From Thiomonas bhubaneswarensis (GTDB lineage Bacteria > Pseudomonadota > Gammaproteobacteria > Burkholderiales > Burkholderiaceae_C), in assembly GCF_001418255.1 (NCBI RefSeq), contig NZ_LIPV01000005.1, positions 186,001 to 250,000 on the forward strand: a DNA stretch of 64,000 nt, written 5' to 3'. A program made the translations under genes and the position numbers. Shown here in pieces: positions 16,478 to 25,588 of this stretch. Within the stretch, counting starts at the first letter, position 1. The number at the start of each line of letters is the position of its first letter. The notes beneath the pieces were generated by a model, which was given only the letters and a program-made list of their open reading frames with translations, was not told the DNA's origin and did no database searches.

Positions 16478-19159
16478 ATGACCTTCCGTCCCGCTCTTGC
16501 ATTCGTCCTGTCCGGCTTTGTCGCCAGCGCCGCCGCGGCGCAGCCCCCCGAGCAGCCCACGGCCATCCTCCCCAGCGGGCGGTTGCTCACGCCCGTGGGG
16601 CAACTCGCGCAGATGCCCAACTTTCCCACGCAGCTTGCGGTGCGTGACGGCATACTCGCCGTGCTTACCGGCGGCGCGAGCAAGCAGCAAAGCGTGCTGC
16701 GCTTCGACGCGGCCACACTGCAGCCGCAATCCGGCGTGCTGACCCTGCTCGACAAGGACAAGAAACACGCCGCGCCCGGCGCCACCGTGGCGCAGGGGGC
16801 GATGGACACCTCAGGCTCGCAAGAGAGGGCGAGCGTCATCCACGATCAGAGCCTGTTCCAGGGACTGGCCTTCGGCCCCGACGGCACGCTCTACGCCACC
16901 GGCGGCAACAGCGACGACCTGCTCGCACTCAAACCCGAACCTGACGGCACGCTGCGCATGGCGCGGCGCTACGCCCTGCCGTGGCAGCCCTTCCCGCGCG
17001 ATCAGTACCCGTATCGATACGCGGGCAACTGGCAGCAGCCGCGGCATTTCTACCCCGACAGCGTGGTCATCGGCCCGGGCGGTCGACATGCGTATGTCAC
17101 GGGCATGCTGGCCAACAGCCTGGCGCGCGTCGATCTGCAAAGTGGAACGGTCGATACGCTCAACGTCGGCAGCTATCCCTTCGCCGTCACCCTGGCCGAC
17201 GGTGACCGCAAACTGGTGGTGAGCGACTGGGGCGGCAACGGCGTGACCGTGATCGACCGCGAGCGCTGGAAGGTGCTCGGCAGCGTCGCCACCGGCCCGC
17301 AGCTTGGCGCCCACAGCTTTGCCGCAGGCGCGCACCCCACGGCGCTTGCGGCGCAGCCGGGAACGCCGCTCGTATGGGTGGCCGATGCCAATCTCGATCG
17401 CGTCGTGGCGGTGAACACACGCAGTCTCAGACCCGTGCGCGTGCTCGATGACAGCCCCTATGTCGGCGCCCCGCCCGGCTCCTACCCCGTCGCCCTGGCC
17501 GTGGCGCAGGGCATGCTGTTCGTCGCCAATGCAGGCAACGATGACGTCGCCGTGTTCGATCTGGCCAGCGGCAGGCGGGTCGCCCTCATCCCCACCGCCT
17601 GGTACCCCACGGCGCTGGCAGTGCAGGGGCAGACCCTGTTCGTCGCCAGTGCCAAGGGCATGGGCAGCGGGCCCAATCTGCAGCATCAATGGGTGGGCAA
17701 CAGCATGCAGGGCGTGGTGCAGCGCATCGACCTGCGCGAGCTTGGCGCGCGCGCTGCGCAGTGGACGCAGACCGCGCTGCGCAACGACGGCTTCGACGCC
17801 ATGCAACGCCGCAAGCTCGCCACGGAAAACGCCGCTGCCACCGCCTGGCTGCATGCCCACATCCGGCACGTCGTGTTCATCCTGCGCGAGAACAAGACCT
17901 TCGACGAAGACCTCGGCAAGTACGCTGCTGCAGGCCAGTGGGCCGACCCGGCGCTCGCGCTGTATGGCCCGCGCGAATTGCCCAATCTGTTTCACCTGGC
18001 CGCAAACGGCGCGCTGTTCGTGCATTTCTTTGCCGACGGCGAAGTCACGTCGCAAGGCCACCAGTGGACCACCGCGGCGTCCGATTCCGACTTCGTCCAA
18101 CGCACCTGGCCGCTGTACTACTCCAACCGCGGCTTTATCGCCAACTCGGGCTGGACGCAGTCGCTCGCGCCCGACGCCAGCGGCGCGCGCAACCCCTACG
18201 CCATCTACAAGAACCTTTCGGCGCTGGGCCACTGGAGCAACCCGTGGATCACCTACCCGGCGCGGCTGTTCCTGTTCAACGACCTGCTGGCCCACGGTGT
18301 GAGCTTCGAGGACTTCGGCGAGTTCGCCTCGCGCAACAAGATCGGCGACATCTCCCCGGCGTTGCGTGCCCACCTGGCCATGGACTATCCCGCCTGGGAC
18401 CGTCTCATCCTCGACACCGACCGCGCCAAGGTCTTCGACCACTGGGTGCGCTCGCACGCCACCGACCTGCCGCGCGTGCTCTACATCTGGTTGCCCGATG
18501 ACCACACCGCAGGCCGCCATCCGTGCCTGCCCACCCCGGACAGCTATGTCGCCAACAACGACCTGGCCACCGCACAAGTCATCCACAGCCTCTCCACCCT
18601 GCCAAGCTGGAAGCACACCCTGGTGCTGCTGACCGAAGACGATGCTCAGTCCGGCGCCGACCACATCGACGCCCACCGCACTTTCGCCGTGGCCGCTGGG
18701 CCCTGGGTCAAACCGGGTGTGCTGGTCACCCGGCATCTGTCGCAAGTCGATCTGCTGCGCACCATCGAGGCCGTGGCCGACATTCCGCCCATGTCGCAAT
18801 GGGATGCCAATGCGCAGGTACTCAGCGGCATCTGGCGCCAGCGGCCCGACATCGATCCCTACCCCGTCTTGCCGATGCAGGTGCCCATGCAGCGCAATCC
18901 CGGCGTGTGCAGTGCCGATGCGCCTTTCGCTCACCTGCCCGTGGCCCACCCGCCCGTCAGCCCGACCGAGGCAGCAGCACGGCTTGGCCCCAGCTACACG
19001 CCAACCGCGCTGCTCAAGGTTTCCGGCCCCGAACAGATGCGCCAGGAATGGCTTGCCAGCAAAGGGACAAAGGCCTATGCCGCCATGCTGGCCCATGTGC
19101 AGACTCTTGCGCACACCCAGCATCGCCCGCAGGCCAGTCTGATCGCGGGCGACGACTGA
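16478..19159 (+). CDS. Secreted beta-propeller / phosphoesterase-family protein
   Basis: 893 residues with a signal peptide (PALAFVLSGFVASAAAAQ). Residues about 60-430 form a YVTN-type propeller, with repeats such as GNDDVAVFDLASGRRVALIP and WYPTALAVQGQTLFVAS. From about residue 463, HVVFILRENKTFDEDLG begins a phosphoesterase (PF04185-like) domain; TEDDAQSGADHIDAHR near residue 719 matches the late metal-binding region. Related enzymes hydrolyse phosphate esters outside the cytoplasm. Genes for a TonB receptor and a PhoD-like phosphatase follow, so a role in phosphate scavenging is likely. The exact substrate is unknown. Confidence 0.85.
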   Translation: MTFRPALAFVLSGFVASAAAAQPPEQPTAILPSGRLLTPVGQLAQMPNFPTQLAVRDGILAVLTGGASKQQSVLRFDAATLQPQSGVLTLLDKDKKHAAPGATVAQGAMDTSGSQERASVIHDQSLFQGLAFGPDGTLYATGGNSDDLLALKPEPDGTLRMARRYALPWQPFPRDQYPYRYAGNWQQPRHFYPDSVVIGPGGRHAYVTGMLANSLARVDLQSGTVDTLNVGSYPFAVTLADGDRKLVVSDWGGNGVTVIDRERWKVLGSVATGPQLGAHSFAAGAHPTALAAQPGTPLVWVADANLDRVVAVNTRSLRPVRVLDDSPYVGAPPGSYPVALAVAQGMLFVANAGNDDVAVFDLASGRRVALIPTAWYPTALAVQGQTLFVASAKGMGSGPNLQHQWVGNSMQGVVQRIDLRELGARAAQWTQTALRNDGFDAMQRRKLATENAAATAWLHAHIRHVVFILRENKTFDEDLGKYAAAGQWADPALALYGPRELPNLFHLAANGALFVHFFADGEVTSQGHQWTTAASDSDFVQRTWPLYYSNRGFIANSGWTQSLAPDASGARNPYAIYKNLSALGHWSNPWITYPARLFLFNDLLAHGVSFEDFGEFASRNKIGDISPALRAHLAMDYPAWDRLILDTDRAKVFDHWVRSHATDLPRVLYIWLPDDHTAGRHPCLPTPDSYVANNDLATAQVIHSLSTLPSWKHTLVLLTEDDAQSGADHIDAHRTFAVAAGPWVKPGVLVTRHLSQVDLLRTIEAVADIPPMSQWDANAQVLSGIWRQRPDIDPYPVLPMQVPMQRNPGVCSADAPFAHLPVAHPPVSPTEAAARLGPSYTPTALLKVSGPEQMRQEWLASKGTKAYAAMLAHVQTLAHTQHRPQASLIAGDD

Positions 19160-19205
19160 TCTGCCGATGCCGCAATCCCCAGCCCTGTGCTGTTGCGCGC
19201 AACAA

Positions 19206-19245
19206 ACGTCACCAAATCTTCACAGGCGTTTCAAAACGCTTTCAT
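19206..19245 (+). promoter_or_regulatory. Candidate double Pho box (four 11-bp-spaced units)
   Basis: Four 7-bp units, ACGTCAC, TCTTCAC, GTTTCAA and CTTTCAT, start at 19206, 19217, 19228 and 19239. Their TCA cores are exactly 11 bp apart. This is the architecture of PhoB binding sites (consensus CTGTCAT repeated every 11 bp). A weak -10-like AAGAAT lies at 19256-19261, ten bases after the last unit, the spacing seen in Pho promoters. It sits upstream of the TonB receptor and PhoD-like genes. Confidence 0.6.
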
Positions 19246-19314
19246 CGGCGGTTCCAAGAATGGGCGGCTTGCGCATTGCGCAAGTCGTCCAACACCTTTC
19301 CTGGAGATCCGTCC

Positions 19315-21564
19315 GTGTTTGCCTCACCCACCACCCCGCGTTTCCGTCCTCGCCACATCGCCCTTGCCGTGGCGCTGGTGTGTTCCCCCGCCGCCTGGGC
19401 GCAGACACCGTCCAGCCTCGGCGAAGTCAGCGCCCAAGGGCAGGCTGCGGGCGGCACCTCCGGCAGCGGGCTGTTCGTCTCCGCGCCTGCGGGCACGGTG
19501 CAGTCCATCCCGAAGAAGCAGCTCGACAACGTGCAGCTCTTCAACCCCACCGCGACCCAGGCGCAGACCGAAATCACCGCTGGGCAATATCAGGCGATGG
19601 ACCCCACCGAATCGTTCACCAGCGCCCTCAAGGTCATGCCCAACGTGGTCGTGACCAGCGACGGCGACAGCCAGAACGGCGACACCGTGTACATCAACGG
19701 CTTCGCGCAAAACCTCATCAACTGGACGCTCGACGGCATACCGCTGAACGACAACGACAGCTACGCCTTCTACACCAACGAATTCATCCCGACGCGTCTC
19801 ATCTCGGGCACGCGCTACTTCCCCGGCGCGGCCTCGGCGGCCATTCCCGGGCTGGCGGCGTTCGGCGGCTCGGTGGAAACCTATTCGCTCAACCCCGGCC
19901 CCACGCCCTCGCTGAGCCTGTTCGGCGGCGTAGGCTCTTTCGGCAAGCGCAGCTACGGTCTGCTCGCCAACTCCGGGCTGCTGGGCGCCAACACCGGCGC
20001 GCCCACCGCGCTGTGGTTCTACGCCAACCGCAACAAGCTCGACGGCTATTACGACAACACCCCGAGTGACCAACGACAGTATCTGTTCAAGAGCGTGACC
20101 CAGCTCGGCAATGGCGCGCTCACGCTGTTCTACACGCAGAACAACCAGAACTTCAACTACTACGGCGGCTGCACCGCCGCCAACGTGGCCAAGTTCGGCG
20201 ACACCTGCAACGTCTATACCGACGCTCCCATCGTCAATGGCAAACCCAACGGTCTGTTCACCGACTACAACAGCAACACCTACCAGAATTGGCTGACCTA
20301 CGCCAAGTATGAAGGCACCTTCGGCAACGTCACCCTGTCCAACCAGCTCTACTACTACCGCGGCAACGGCTTCGGCGGCGGCGCTTACACCAACGCCACC
20401 TACAACCTGCTGCAGCCCAATGGCGTGTTCGGCAGCGTGAAGGCACCGGCTGGCGGATTGTTCCTTTCACACTCGATCAACGACACCCGCCGCATCGGCA
20501 ACATCTTCCGCCTGAGCATGCCCCTGGCCGATACAGTGAAGATGGAAGCCGGGCTGTGGCTGAACAAGAACGACACCACGCACGACCAGCAGTTCATCAG
20601 CAGCACCACGGGCCAATACCTCGGCTCGGTGTATGACGAGCCGGTGGCCACCAAGCTCTACGAGCCCTATGTGAACTTCACCTTCACGCCCACGCAGGCG
20701 CTCACCCTGCAAGCCGGCCTGAAGTACCTGCACGTCAGCCGCGACTTCACCAACTACGCCGCGCTGGCGCAGAAAAAGCCCGGTCAATTCAGCAATACCT
20801 TCTCCACCACCATGCCCTCGCTGGGCGTGAACTACGCGGTGAGCAAAGGCATCAACCTCTATGCCAACGTCACCCGCAACACCAACCCGCCGCAGTACAA
20901 CCAGTACTACATCGGCACTTACAACCCCGACCTCGCGCCGCAGAAGGCCACCACCTATGACGCCGGTGTGGTGTACGACTTCGGCATGTGGAGCGGCGCG
21001 CTCGACCTGTTCCGCGTCAACTTCGACGACTACATCCAAAGCTACACCTACACCCCGCCGGGATCGACCGGCTCGGTCACCATTCTGGCCAACGTGGGCA
21101 AGGCGGTGAACGAAGGTCTGGCCTGGCAAAACAACTTCACCTTCAACAACAACTGGTCGGCCTACGCCAACCTCGGCCTGCTCAATGCCCAGTTCACCTC
21201 GGCCAAGCTGCCCATGCCCTTTGCCCCACACAGCACCGTGGCCGCCGGTCTGACCTACCGCACCGGGCCGTGGAAAGCCAGCCTCGGCCTACGCCATGTC
21301 AGCGAGGCCTATTGGACCGACAGCAAGTCGCCCATCGACGCGCACACCACCGCCGACGCCTCGCTGGGCTACACCTGGAAGGCCGGAGACACCGCGGGCG
21401 GCCTGGGCTTCAAGCAGTTCAGCGTGAAGCTCAACGTGCGCAATCTGTTCAACGAACAACATGTCTACAAATACAAGACCGGCTACCCTGGCAGCGCAAG
21501 CAACCCACTGCTCTACACCAGTCGGCCGCGCAGCTTCTACCTCGGCATGGAGGCCCGGTTCTGA
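19315..21564 (+). CDS. TonB-dependent outer-membrane receptor (phosphate-cluster)
   Basis: 749 residues from GTG 19315, chosen because TGGAGA lies 7 bp upstream and a signal peptide follows (HIALAVALVCSPAAWAQ). The plug has SFTSALKVMPNVVVTSDGD, VYINGFAQNLINWTLDGIPLND and the end AAFGGSVETYSLNPG; the C-terminus ends LGMEARF with the terminal Phe needed for barrel assembly. It lies between a secreted phosphoesterase and a PhoD-like phosphatase behind a candidate Pho box, so it probably imports a phosphorylated compound or a chelate released by those enzymes. It is not the same type as the receptor at 6046 in detail. Confidence 0.93.
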   Translation: MFASPTTPRFRPRHIALAVALVCSPAAWAQTPSSLGEVSAQGQAAGGTSGSGLFVSAPAGTVQSIPKKQLDNVQLFNPTATQAQTEITAGQYQAMDPTESFTSALKVMPNVVVTSDGDSQNGDTVYINGFAQNLINWTLDGIPLNDNDSYAFYTNEFIPTRLISGTRYFPGAASAAIPGLAAFGGSVETYSLNPGPTPSLSLFGGVGSFGKRSYGLLANSGLLGANTGAPTALWFYANRNKLDGYYDNTPSDQRQYLFKSVTQLGNGALTLFYTQNNQNFNYYGGCTAANVAKFGDTCNVYTDAPIVNGKPNGLFTDYNSNTYQNWLTYAKYEGTFGNVTLSNQLYYYRGNGFGGGAYTNATYNLLQPNGVFGSVKAPAGGLFLSHSINDTRRIGNIFRLSMPLADTVKMEAGLWLNKNDTTHDQQFISSTTGQYLGSVYDEPVATKLYEPYVNFTFTPTQALTLQAGLKYLHVSRDFTNYAALAQKKPGQFSNTFSTTMPSLGVNYAVSKGINLYANVTRNTNPPQYNQYYIGTYNPDLAPQKATTYDAGVVYDFGMWSGALDLFRVNFDDYIQSYTYTPPGSTGSVTILANVGKAVNEGLAWQNNFTFNNNWSAYANLGLLNAQFTSAKLPMPFAPHSTVAAGLTYRTGPWKASLGLRHVSEAYWTDSKSPIDAHTTADASLGYTWKAGDTAGGLGFKQFSVKLNVRNLFNEQHVYKYKTGYPGSASNPLLYTSRPRSFYLGMEARF

Positions 21565-22976
21565 TGGGCGCCGCACCGCAAACTCCGCCCCGGCTGCCCA
21601 CGCGCCGGAGCTTTCTGCGCGGCGGCCTGGCCGCCTCGGCGCTGCTGGCTACGGGTGGCTGGACCTTTCCTGCGGCATGGGCCGAGCCTGCACCTCCCGG
21701 CACGCTGTTCGCCGGGCCTATGCAGGGCTATGTGGCTGCGCGTTCGGCCGTGGTGTGGCTGCAGACTCCCGGCGCGGCAGAAGTCGCGCTGGAGTATGCA
21801 CCGGTCGATCAGCCCGGCAACAAGAAGCGCACGGCATCGCAGCGCACCGATGCTGCCGGTCAGTTCTGCGCCCACCTGGTGCTCGACGACCTCAACCCCG
21901 GCGTGAACTACGTTGCTGTGGCCCTGGTCAACGGCCAGCCTGCGGCAGACCGCGTCATCACCGTGCGTACCCAGCCGATCTGGCAATTCCGCAATCCGCC
22001 TCCCGACGTGACGCTGATCACCGGCTCGTGCGCCTACATCAACGACCCCGCCTTCGACCGTCCTGGTAAACCGTATGGCGGCGGCTATGAGATCTACGGC
22101 CCCATGACGGCCGAGCGCGCCGATCTGATGATCTGGCTGGGCGACAACCTCTACTACCGCGAGGCCGATACCCAGAGCCCCGAAGGCATGGCGCTGCGCT
22201 ATCGGCAGACCCGCGGCTTCGCACCGCTCGATGCCTTCCTGCGCTCCACGCCGCAGGTGGCGATCTGGGACGATCATGACTACGGGCCCAACGACAGCGA
22301 CAGCAGCTTCGAATTCAAAAGCGCAGCGCTCGATCTGTTCCAGACCTACTGGGCCAATCCCACTTACGGCGTGGGGAGCGTGGCCGGGGTGTTCACCAAG
22401 ACCAGCATCGCCGATGCCGACATCTTTCTGCTTGACAACCGCTGGTGGCGCAGCGCCGACGCCACCAGCCCGGGCGAGCGTGGCAAGGTCATGTTCGGCC
22501 CGGCGCAGATACGCTGGCTCAAGAACGCCCTGCTGTTCTCGCGGGCGAAGTTCAAGATCGTCGCCGCCGGCGGGCAGTTCTTCAACGAGGACGATGCATA
22601 CGAAGGCTGGAACCAGTTCCCCATCGAGCGCGCCGAATTCACCGGCTGGCTGCAGCAATACCGCATCCCCGGACTGGTGTTTCTCAGCGGCGACCGCCAC
22701 ATCACCGAGCTGATCCGCGCGCCCCGCCCAGCTTATAGCGGCAAGCACGACTACCCGCTGTGGGAGTTCACCAGTTCTCCGCTCAACTCCGGTCCTGCCC
22801 GCGGCGATGGCAACCCCAACCGCGTGCCCGGCACCCTGGTGACCGAACGCAACTATGGGCTGCTCAAGCTGCGCGGCGAAGGCAAGAGCCGCTCACTGGA
22901 GCTGGTGACCAAGAGCGCCGAAGGGAAGGTGCTGTGGTCGCACACCCTGAGCCTGAGCGACCTGGGCTGGAGCTGA
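21564..22976 (+). CDS. PhoD-like alkaline phosphatase, Tat-exported
   Basis: 470 residues from ATG 21564, overlapping the receptor stop by one base (TGATG). The N-terminus has a twin-arginine signal (RRSFLRGG then a hydrophobic run to AAWA). Family motifs are TLITGSCAYIND, DLMIWLGDNLYYRE, VAIWDDHDYGPND and LSGDRHITEL, which carry the metal ligands of PhoD/metallophosphatase enzymes. It hydrolyses phosphomonoesters or diesters in the periplasm using Ca/Fe-type metals. Coupling to the TonB receptor and the Pho-like site supports phosphate starvation control. Confidence 0.9.
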   Translation: MGAAPQTPPRLPTRRSFLRGGLAASALLATGGWTFPAAWAEPAPPGTLFAGPMQGYVAARSAVVWLQTPGAAEVALEYAPVDQPGNKKRTASQRTDAAGQFCAHLVLDDLNPGVNYVAVALVNGQPAADRVITVRTQPIWQFRNPPPDVTLITGSCAYINDPAFDRPGKPYGGGYEIYGPMTAERADLMIWLGDNLYYREADTQSPEGMALRYRQTRGFAPLDAFLRSTPQVAIWDDHDYGPNDSDSSFEFKSAALDLFQTYWANPTYGVGSVAGVFTKTSIADADIFLLDNRWWRSADATSPGERGKVMFGPAQIRWLKNALLFSRAKFKIVAAGGQFFNEDDAYEGWNQFPIERAEFTGWLQQYRIPGLVFLSGDRHITELIRAPRPAYSGKHDYPLWEFTSSPLNSGPARGDGNPNRVPGTLVTERNYGLLKLRGEGKSRSLELVTKSAEGKVLWSHTLSLSDLGWS

Positions 22977-23004
22977 GCGCCAGCGATGCAATCCGCTCCC
23001 CGCA

Positions 23005-24207
23005 TCACCACGACACCTCGCGCTCCGGGGTGGCGCTGATGCGGTGGATGGAGAGATCGGCGCCATTGAACTCGTCCTCGGCATCGAGGCGGATGCCGAG
23101 GGTCTTTTTCAGCACACCGTAGACCACGAAGCCGCCGATCAGGGCAACCGTGATGCCCAGCAGCGTGCCGACGATCTGCGACAGCAGCGACACCCCGCCC
23201 AGCCCGCCCAGCGCCTTCATGCCGAAGATGCCAGCGGCGATGCCGCCCCAGGTGCCGCACAGTCCATGCAAGGGCCAGACGCCCAGCACGTCGTCGATCT
23301 TCCAGCGGTTCTGCGTCAGGGTGAACAGCCAGACGAACAGGCCACCGGCCACCGCGCCGACCACCAGCGCGCCCAGCGGATGCATCACATCCGAGCCCGC
23401 GCACACCGCCACCAACCCGGCCAGGGGGCCGTTGTGCAGAAAGCCGGGGTCGTTCTTGCCTGCGGCCAACGCCGCCAGCGTGCCGCCCACCATGGCCATG
23501 AGCGAGTTCACCGCCACCAGGCCGCTGATCTGGTCGAGTTTCTGCGCGCTCATCACGTTGAAGCCGAACCAGCCGACGATCAATATCCACGAGCCCAGCG
23601 CGAGGAAAGGAATGGACGACGGCGGATGCGCCGACATCTGGCCGTTGGCGTGGTAGCGCCCGCGCCGGGCGCCCAGCAGCAGCACGGCGGCCAGGGCGAT
23701 CCAGCCGCCCATCGCGTGCACCACCACCGATCCGGCGAAGTCGTGGAACGGCGCCCCGAAGGTGGCCTGCAGCAAGGCCTGCACGCCCAGATTGCTGTTC
23801 CAGGCGATGCCCTCGAAAAACGGGTACACGAAGGCGACGATGGTGAAAGTGGCGAGCAGTTGCGGCCAGAATTTGGCGCGTTCGGCGATGCCGCCGGAGA
23901 TGATCGCCGGTATGGCCGCGGCGAAGGTCAGTAAAAAGAAAAACCGCGTCAGCGCGTAGCCGTGCTCTTTGGTGAGCACATCGTCGCCGACCAGAAAATG
24001 CTGGCCGTAGGCGATGCCGTAACCGATGAGAAAGTAGGCAATGGCCGACACCGAAAAGTCGGTGATGATCTTGGACAGCGCGTTCACCTGGTTTTTCTTG
24101 CGCACCGTGCCCAGTTCGAGAAAGGCGAAACCGGCGTGCATCGCCAGCACCAGAATGGCGCCGAGGAGGATGAACAACACATTGCCGCTGGAAGGATCTT
24201 GCACCAT
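23005..24207 (-). CDS. amtB: Ammonium transporter
   Basis: 400 residues from ATG 24207, with AGGAA 6 bp upstream; a longer frame to 24252 crosses the promoter. About eleven membrane segments are present, with LLGAILVLAMHAGFAFLELGTVRKKN in the first helices, DFAGSVVVHAMGGWIALAAVLLLG around the conserved His, and GVWPLHGLCGTWGGIAAG. It conducts ammonium or ammonia across the inner membrane. No glnK gene is adjacent, which is less usual. A candidate sigma-54 promoter lies just upstream. Confidence 0.95.
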   Translation of the reverse strand: MVQDPSSGNVLFILLGAILVLAMHAGFAFLELGTVRKKNQVNALSKIITDFSVSAIAYFLIGYGIAYGQHFLVGDDVLTKEHGYALTRFFFLLTFAAAIPAIISGGIAERAKFWPQLLATFTIVAFVYPFFEGIAWNSNLGVQALLQATFGAPFHDFAGSVVVHAMGGWIALAAVLLLGARRGRYHANGQMSAHPPSSIPFLALGSWILIVGWFGFNVMSAQKLDQISGLVAVNSLMAMVGGTLAALAAGKNDPGFLHNGPLAGLVAVCAGSDVMHPLGALVVGAVAGGLFVWLFTLTQNRWKIDDVLGVWPLHGLCGTWGGIAAGIFGMKALGGLGGVSLLSQIVGTLLGITVALIGGFVVYGVLKKTLGIRLDAEDEFNGADLSIHRISATPEREVSW

Positions 24208-24240
24208 GTCAGTTCCTAAAAAAATGCCTGATGCACCAAA

Positions 24241-24256
24241 AGCAAACCTCATGCCC
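24241..24256 (-). promoter_or_regulatory. Candidate sigma-54 promoter for amtB
   Basis: On the minus strand GGGCATG, four bases, then TTGCT occupy 24256-24241. The invariant GG and GC doublets are separated by exactly ten bases, and the match to TGGCACG-N4-TTGCT is close. Transcription would start near 24230, giving a short leader with AGGAA before ATG 24207. NtrC-like half-sites TGCACCAAA occur at 24229 and 24336; the second is about 100 bp upstream. This fits nitrogen control of amtB. Confidence 0.65.
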
Positions 24257-24435
24257 GATTCAAGGGCTAAAAAGCTCCGTTCTTGTCATCATTCATCACA
24301 AATTGCCCTGACTCAGTGCATTTGCAGGCCAACAATGCACCAAATCAAGGCCTTTGCGCACCCTATTCGTGCCTTCGAGTCGTGTCCACCGCTTGCTTAG
24401 AATGCCTGAGCCATTTTTTGACAGAGACGACGCCC

Positions 24436-24633
24436 ATGCCTTTCAAAGTCAAGCCCTATGTGTCCGAAGTGACCCACTTCATCCAGGACCTCAAGCACAG
24501 CGACCCTCAACTCGAGGCCAAGCAGCGCGAAGGCCGCGCGCGGTTCTGGGACAAGCCCCAGAACCCCGAGCTGGCCAAGGCTTTCAAGGAAGGCCGTGTG
24601 CCGCAGAAAGCCTACGTTTATGGAAGTCATTGA
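24436..24633 (+). CDS. DUF3460 family small protein
   Basis: 65 residues from ATG 24436. The sequence MPFKVKPYVSEVTHFIQDLK, then QLEAKQREGRARFWDKPQNPE and a closing PQKAYVYGSH, matches DUF3460, a short betaproteobacterial family of unknown function. It is polar and has no signal or membrane segment, so it is probably cytosolic. It lies 30 bp upstream of scpA in the same direction, its usual place in this group. Confidence 0.85.
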   Translation: MPFKVKPYVSEVTHFIQDLKHSDPQLEAKQREGRARFWDKPQNPELAKAFKEGRVPQKAYVYGSH

Positions 24634-24663
24634 GCGCGCACCCAGACCGTGACGCGCTGACAA

Positions 24664-25512
24664 ATGCTCCCCGCCCCCAGTGAATCCGAGCTGATTTCGC
24701 CCGTGGTGGACAGCACGCCCGCCACGGTCGATGGCATGGCGGTGGCGCGGCTGTATGGCGAGCCGCTGTTCGAGCTGCCGCAGGATCTCTACATCCCGCC
24801 CGACGCGCTGGAGGTCTTTCTCGAAGCCTTCGAAGGGCCGATGGATCTGCTGCTCTACCTGATCCGCAAGCAGAACTTCAACATCCTTGACATTCCGCTG
24901 GCGCAGGTGACGGCGCAGTATCTCAGCTACGTCGAGCAGATCCGCCGCAACAACCTCGAGCTGGCCGCCGAATACCTGCTGATGGCGGCCATGCTCATCG
25001 AGATCAAGTCGCGCATGTTGTTGCCGCGGCCGCCCACCGAATCGGGCGCCGAGCCCGAAGACCCGCGCGCCGAACTCGTGCGTCGGCTTCTGGAGTACGA
25101 GCGCTTCAAGCTCGCCGCGCAGCAGCTGGACACCCTGCCCGTGCTTGGCCGCGACTTCTGGCGCGCGCAGGTGCTGTTCGACCGCGACGCGGCGCCGCGC
25201 CTGCCCGATGTCGCCATCGCCGAACTGCAGCAGGCCTGGAGCGACATCCTCAAGCGCGCCAAGCTGCATACGCATCACAAGATCACCCGCGAGCAACTCT
25301 CGGTGCGCGATTACATGAGCCGAGTGCTGCGCCAGTTGCAAGGCCAGCGCTTTCTCGAATTCCACGAACTGTTCGACCCGACGCAGGGCGTGCCCGTGGC
25401 CGTGGTCACCCTGGTGGCGCTGCTCGAACTCACGCGCGAGGCGCTGGTCGAACTCACCCAGGCCGAAGCCTTCGCACCGCTCTACGTGCGGCTGGCCTAT
25501 ACCCCGAGCTGA
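24664..25512 (+). CDS. scpA: Segregation and condensation protein A
   Basis: 282 residues. After about 50 variable residues, the kleisin N-terminal domain starts with [36 protein letters not shown] and continues [25 protein letters not shown], both highly conserved in ScpA. The C-terminal winged helix ends [28 protein letters not shown]. ScpA bridges the SMC dimer with ScpB in chromosome condensation. No scpB is adjacent. panB and panC follow, a known betaproteobacterial arrangement. Confidence 0.93.
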   Translation: MLPAPSESELISPVVDSTPATVDGMAVARLYGEPLFELPQDLYIPPDALEVFLEAFEGPMDLLLYLIRKQNFNILDIPLAQVTAQYLSYVEQIRRNNLELAAEYLLMAAMLIEIKSRMLLPRPPTESGAEPEDPRAELVRRLLEYERFKLAAQQLDTLPVLGRDFWRAQVLFDRDAAPRLPDVAIAELQQAWSDILKRAKLHTHHKITREQLSVRDYMSRVLRQLQGQRFLEFHELFDPTQGVPVAVVTLVALLELTREALVELTQAEAFAPLYVRLAYTPS

Positions 25513-25588
25513 ATGCCGCGTATCGAACGCTCGTTCGCAAAACGCCCCCACGCACGGGCATAATGCCGTGGTTTTCCCGAAGCCCGAC

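Noticed and set aside
16811-19123. A 770-codon frame on the minus strand opposite the phosphoesterase gene
   Set aside because: Antisense shadow in a high-GC gene; composition is His/Gly/Val-rich and no family motif is visible.
18523-19314. Extension of the second TonB receptor frame upstream of 19315
   Set aside because: It overlaps the phosphoesterase gene in another frame and passes through the Pho-like array; GTG 19315 has a ribosome site and signal peptide.
24316-24340. GTGCAT/ATGCAC inverted pair as a complete NtrC site
   Set aside because: The arms point the wrong way for the usual TGCACC-N5-GGTGCA site; only the half-sites were kept as supporting evidence.
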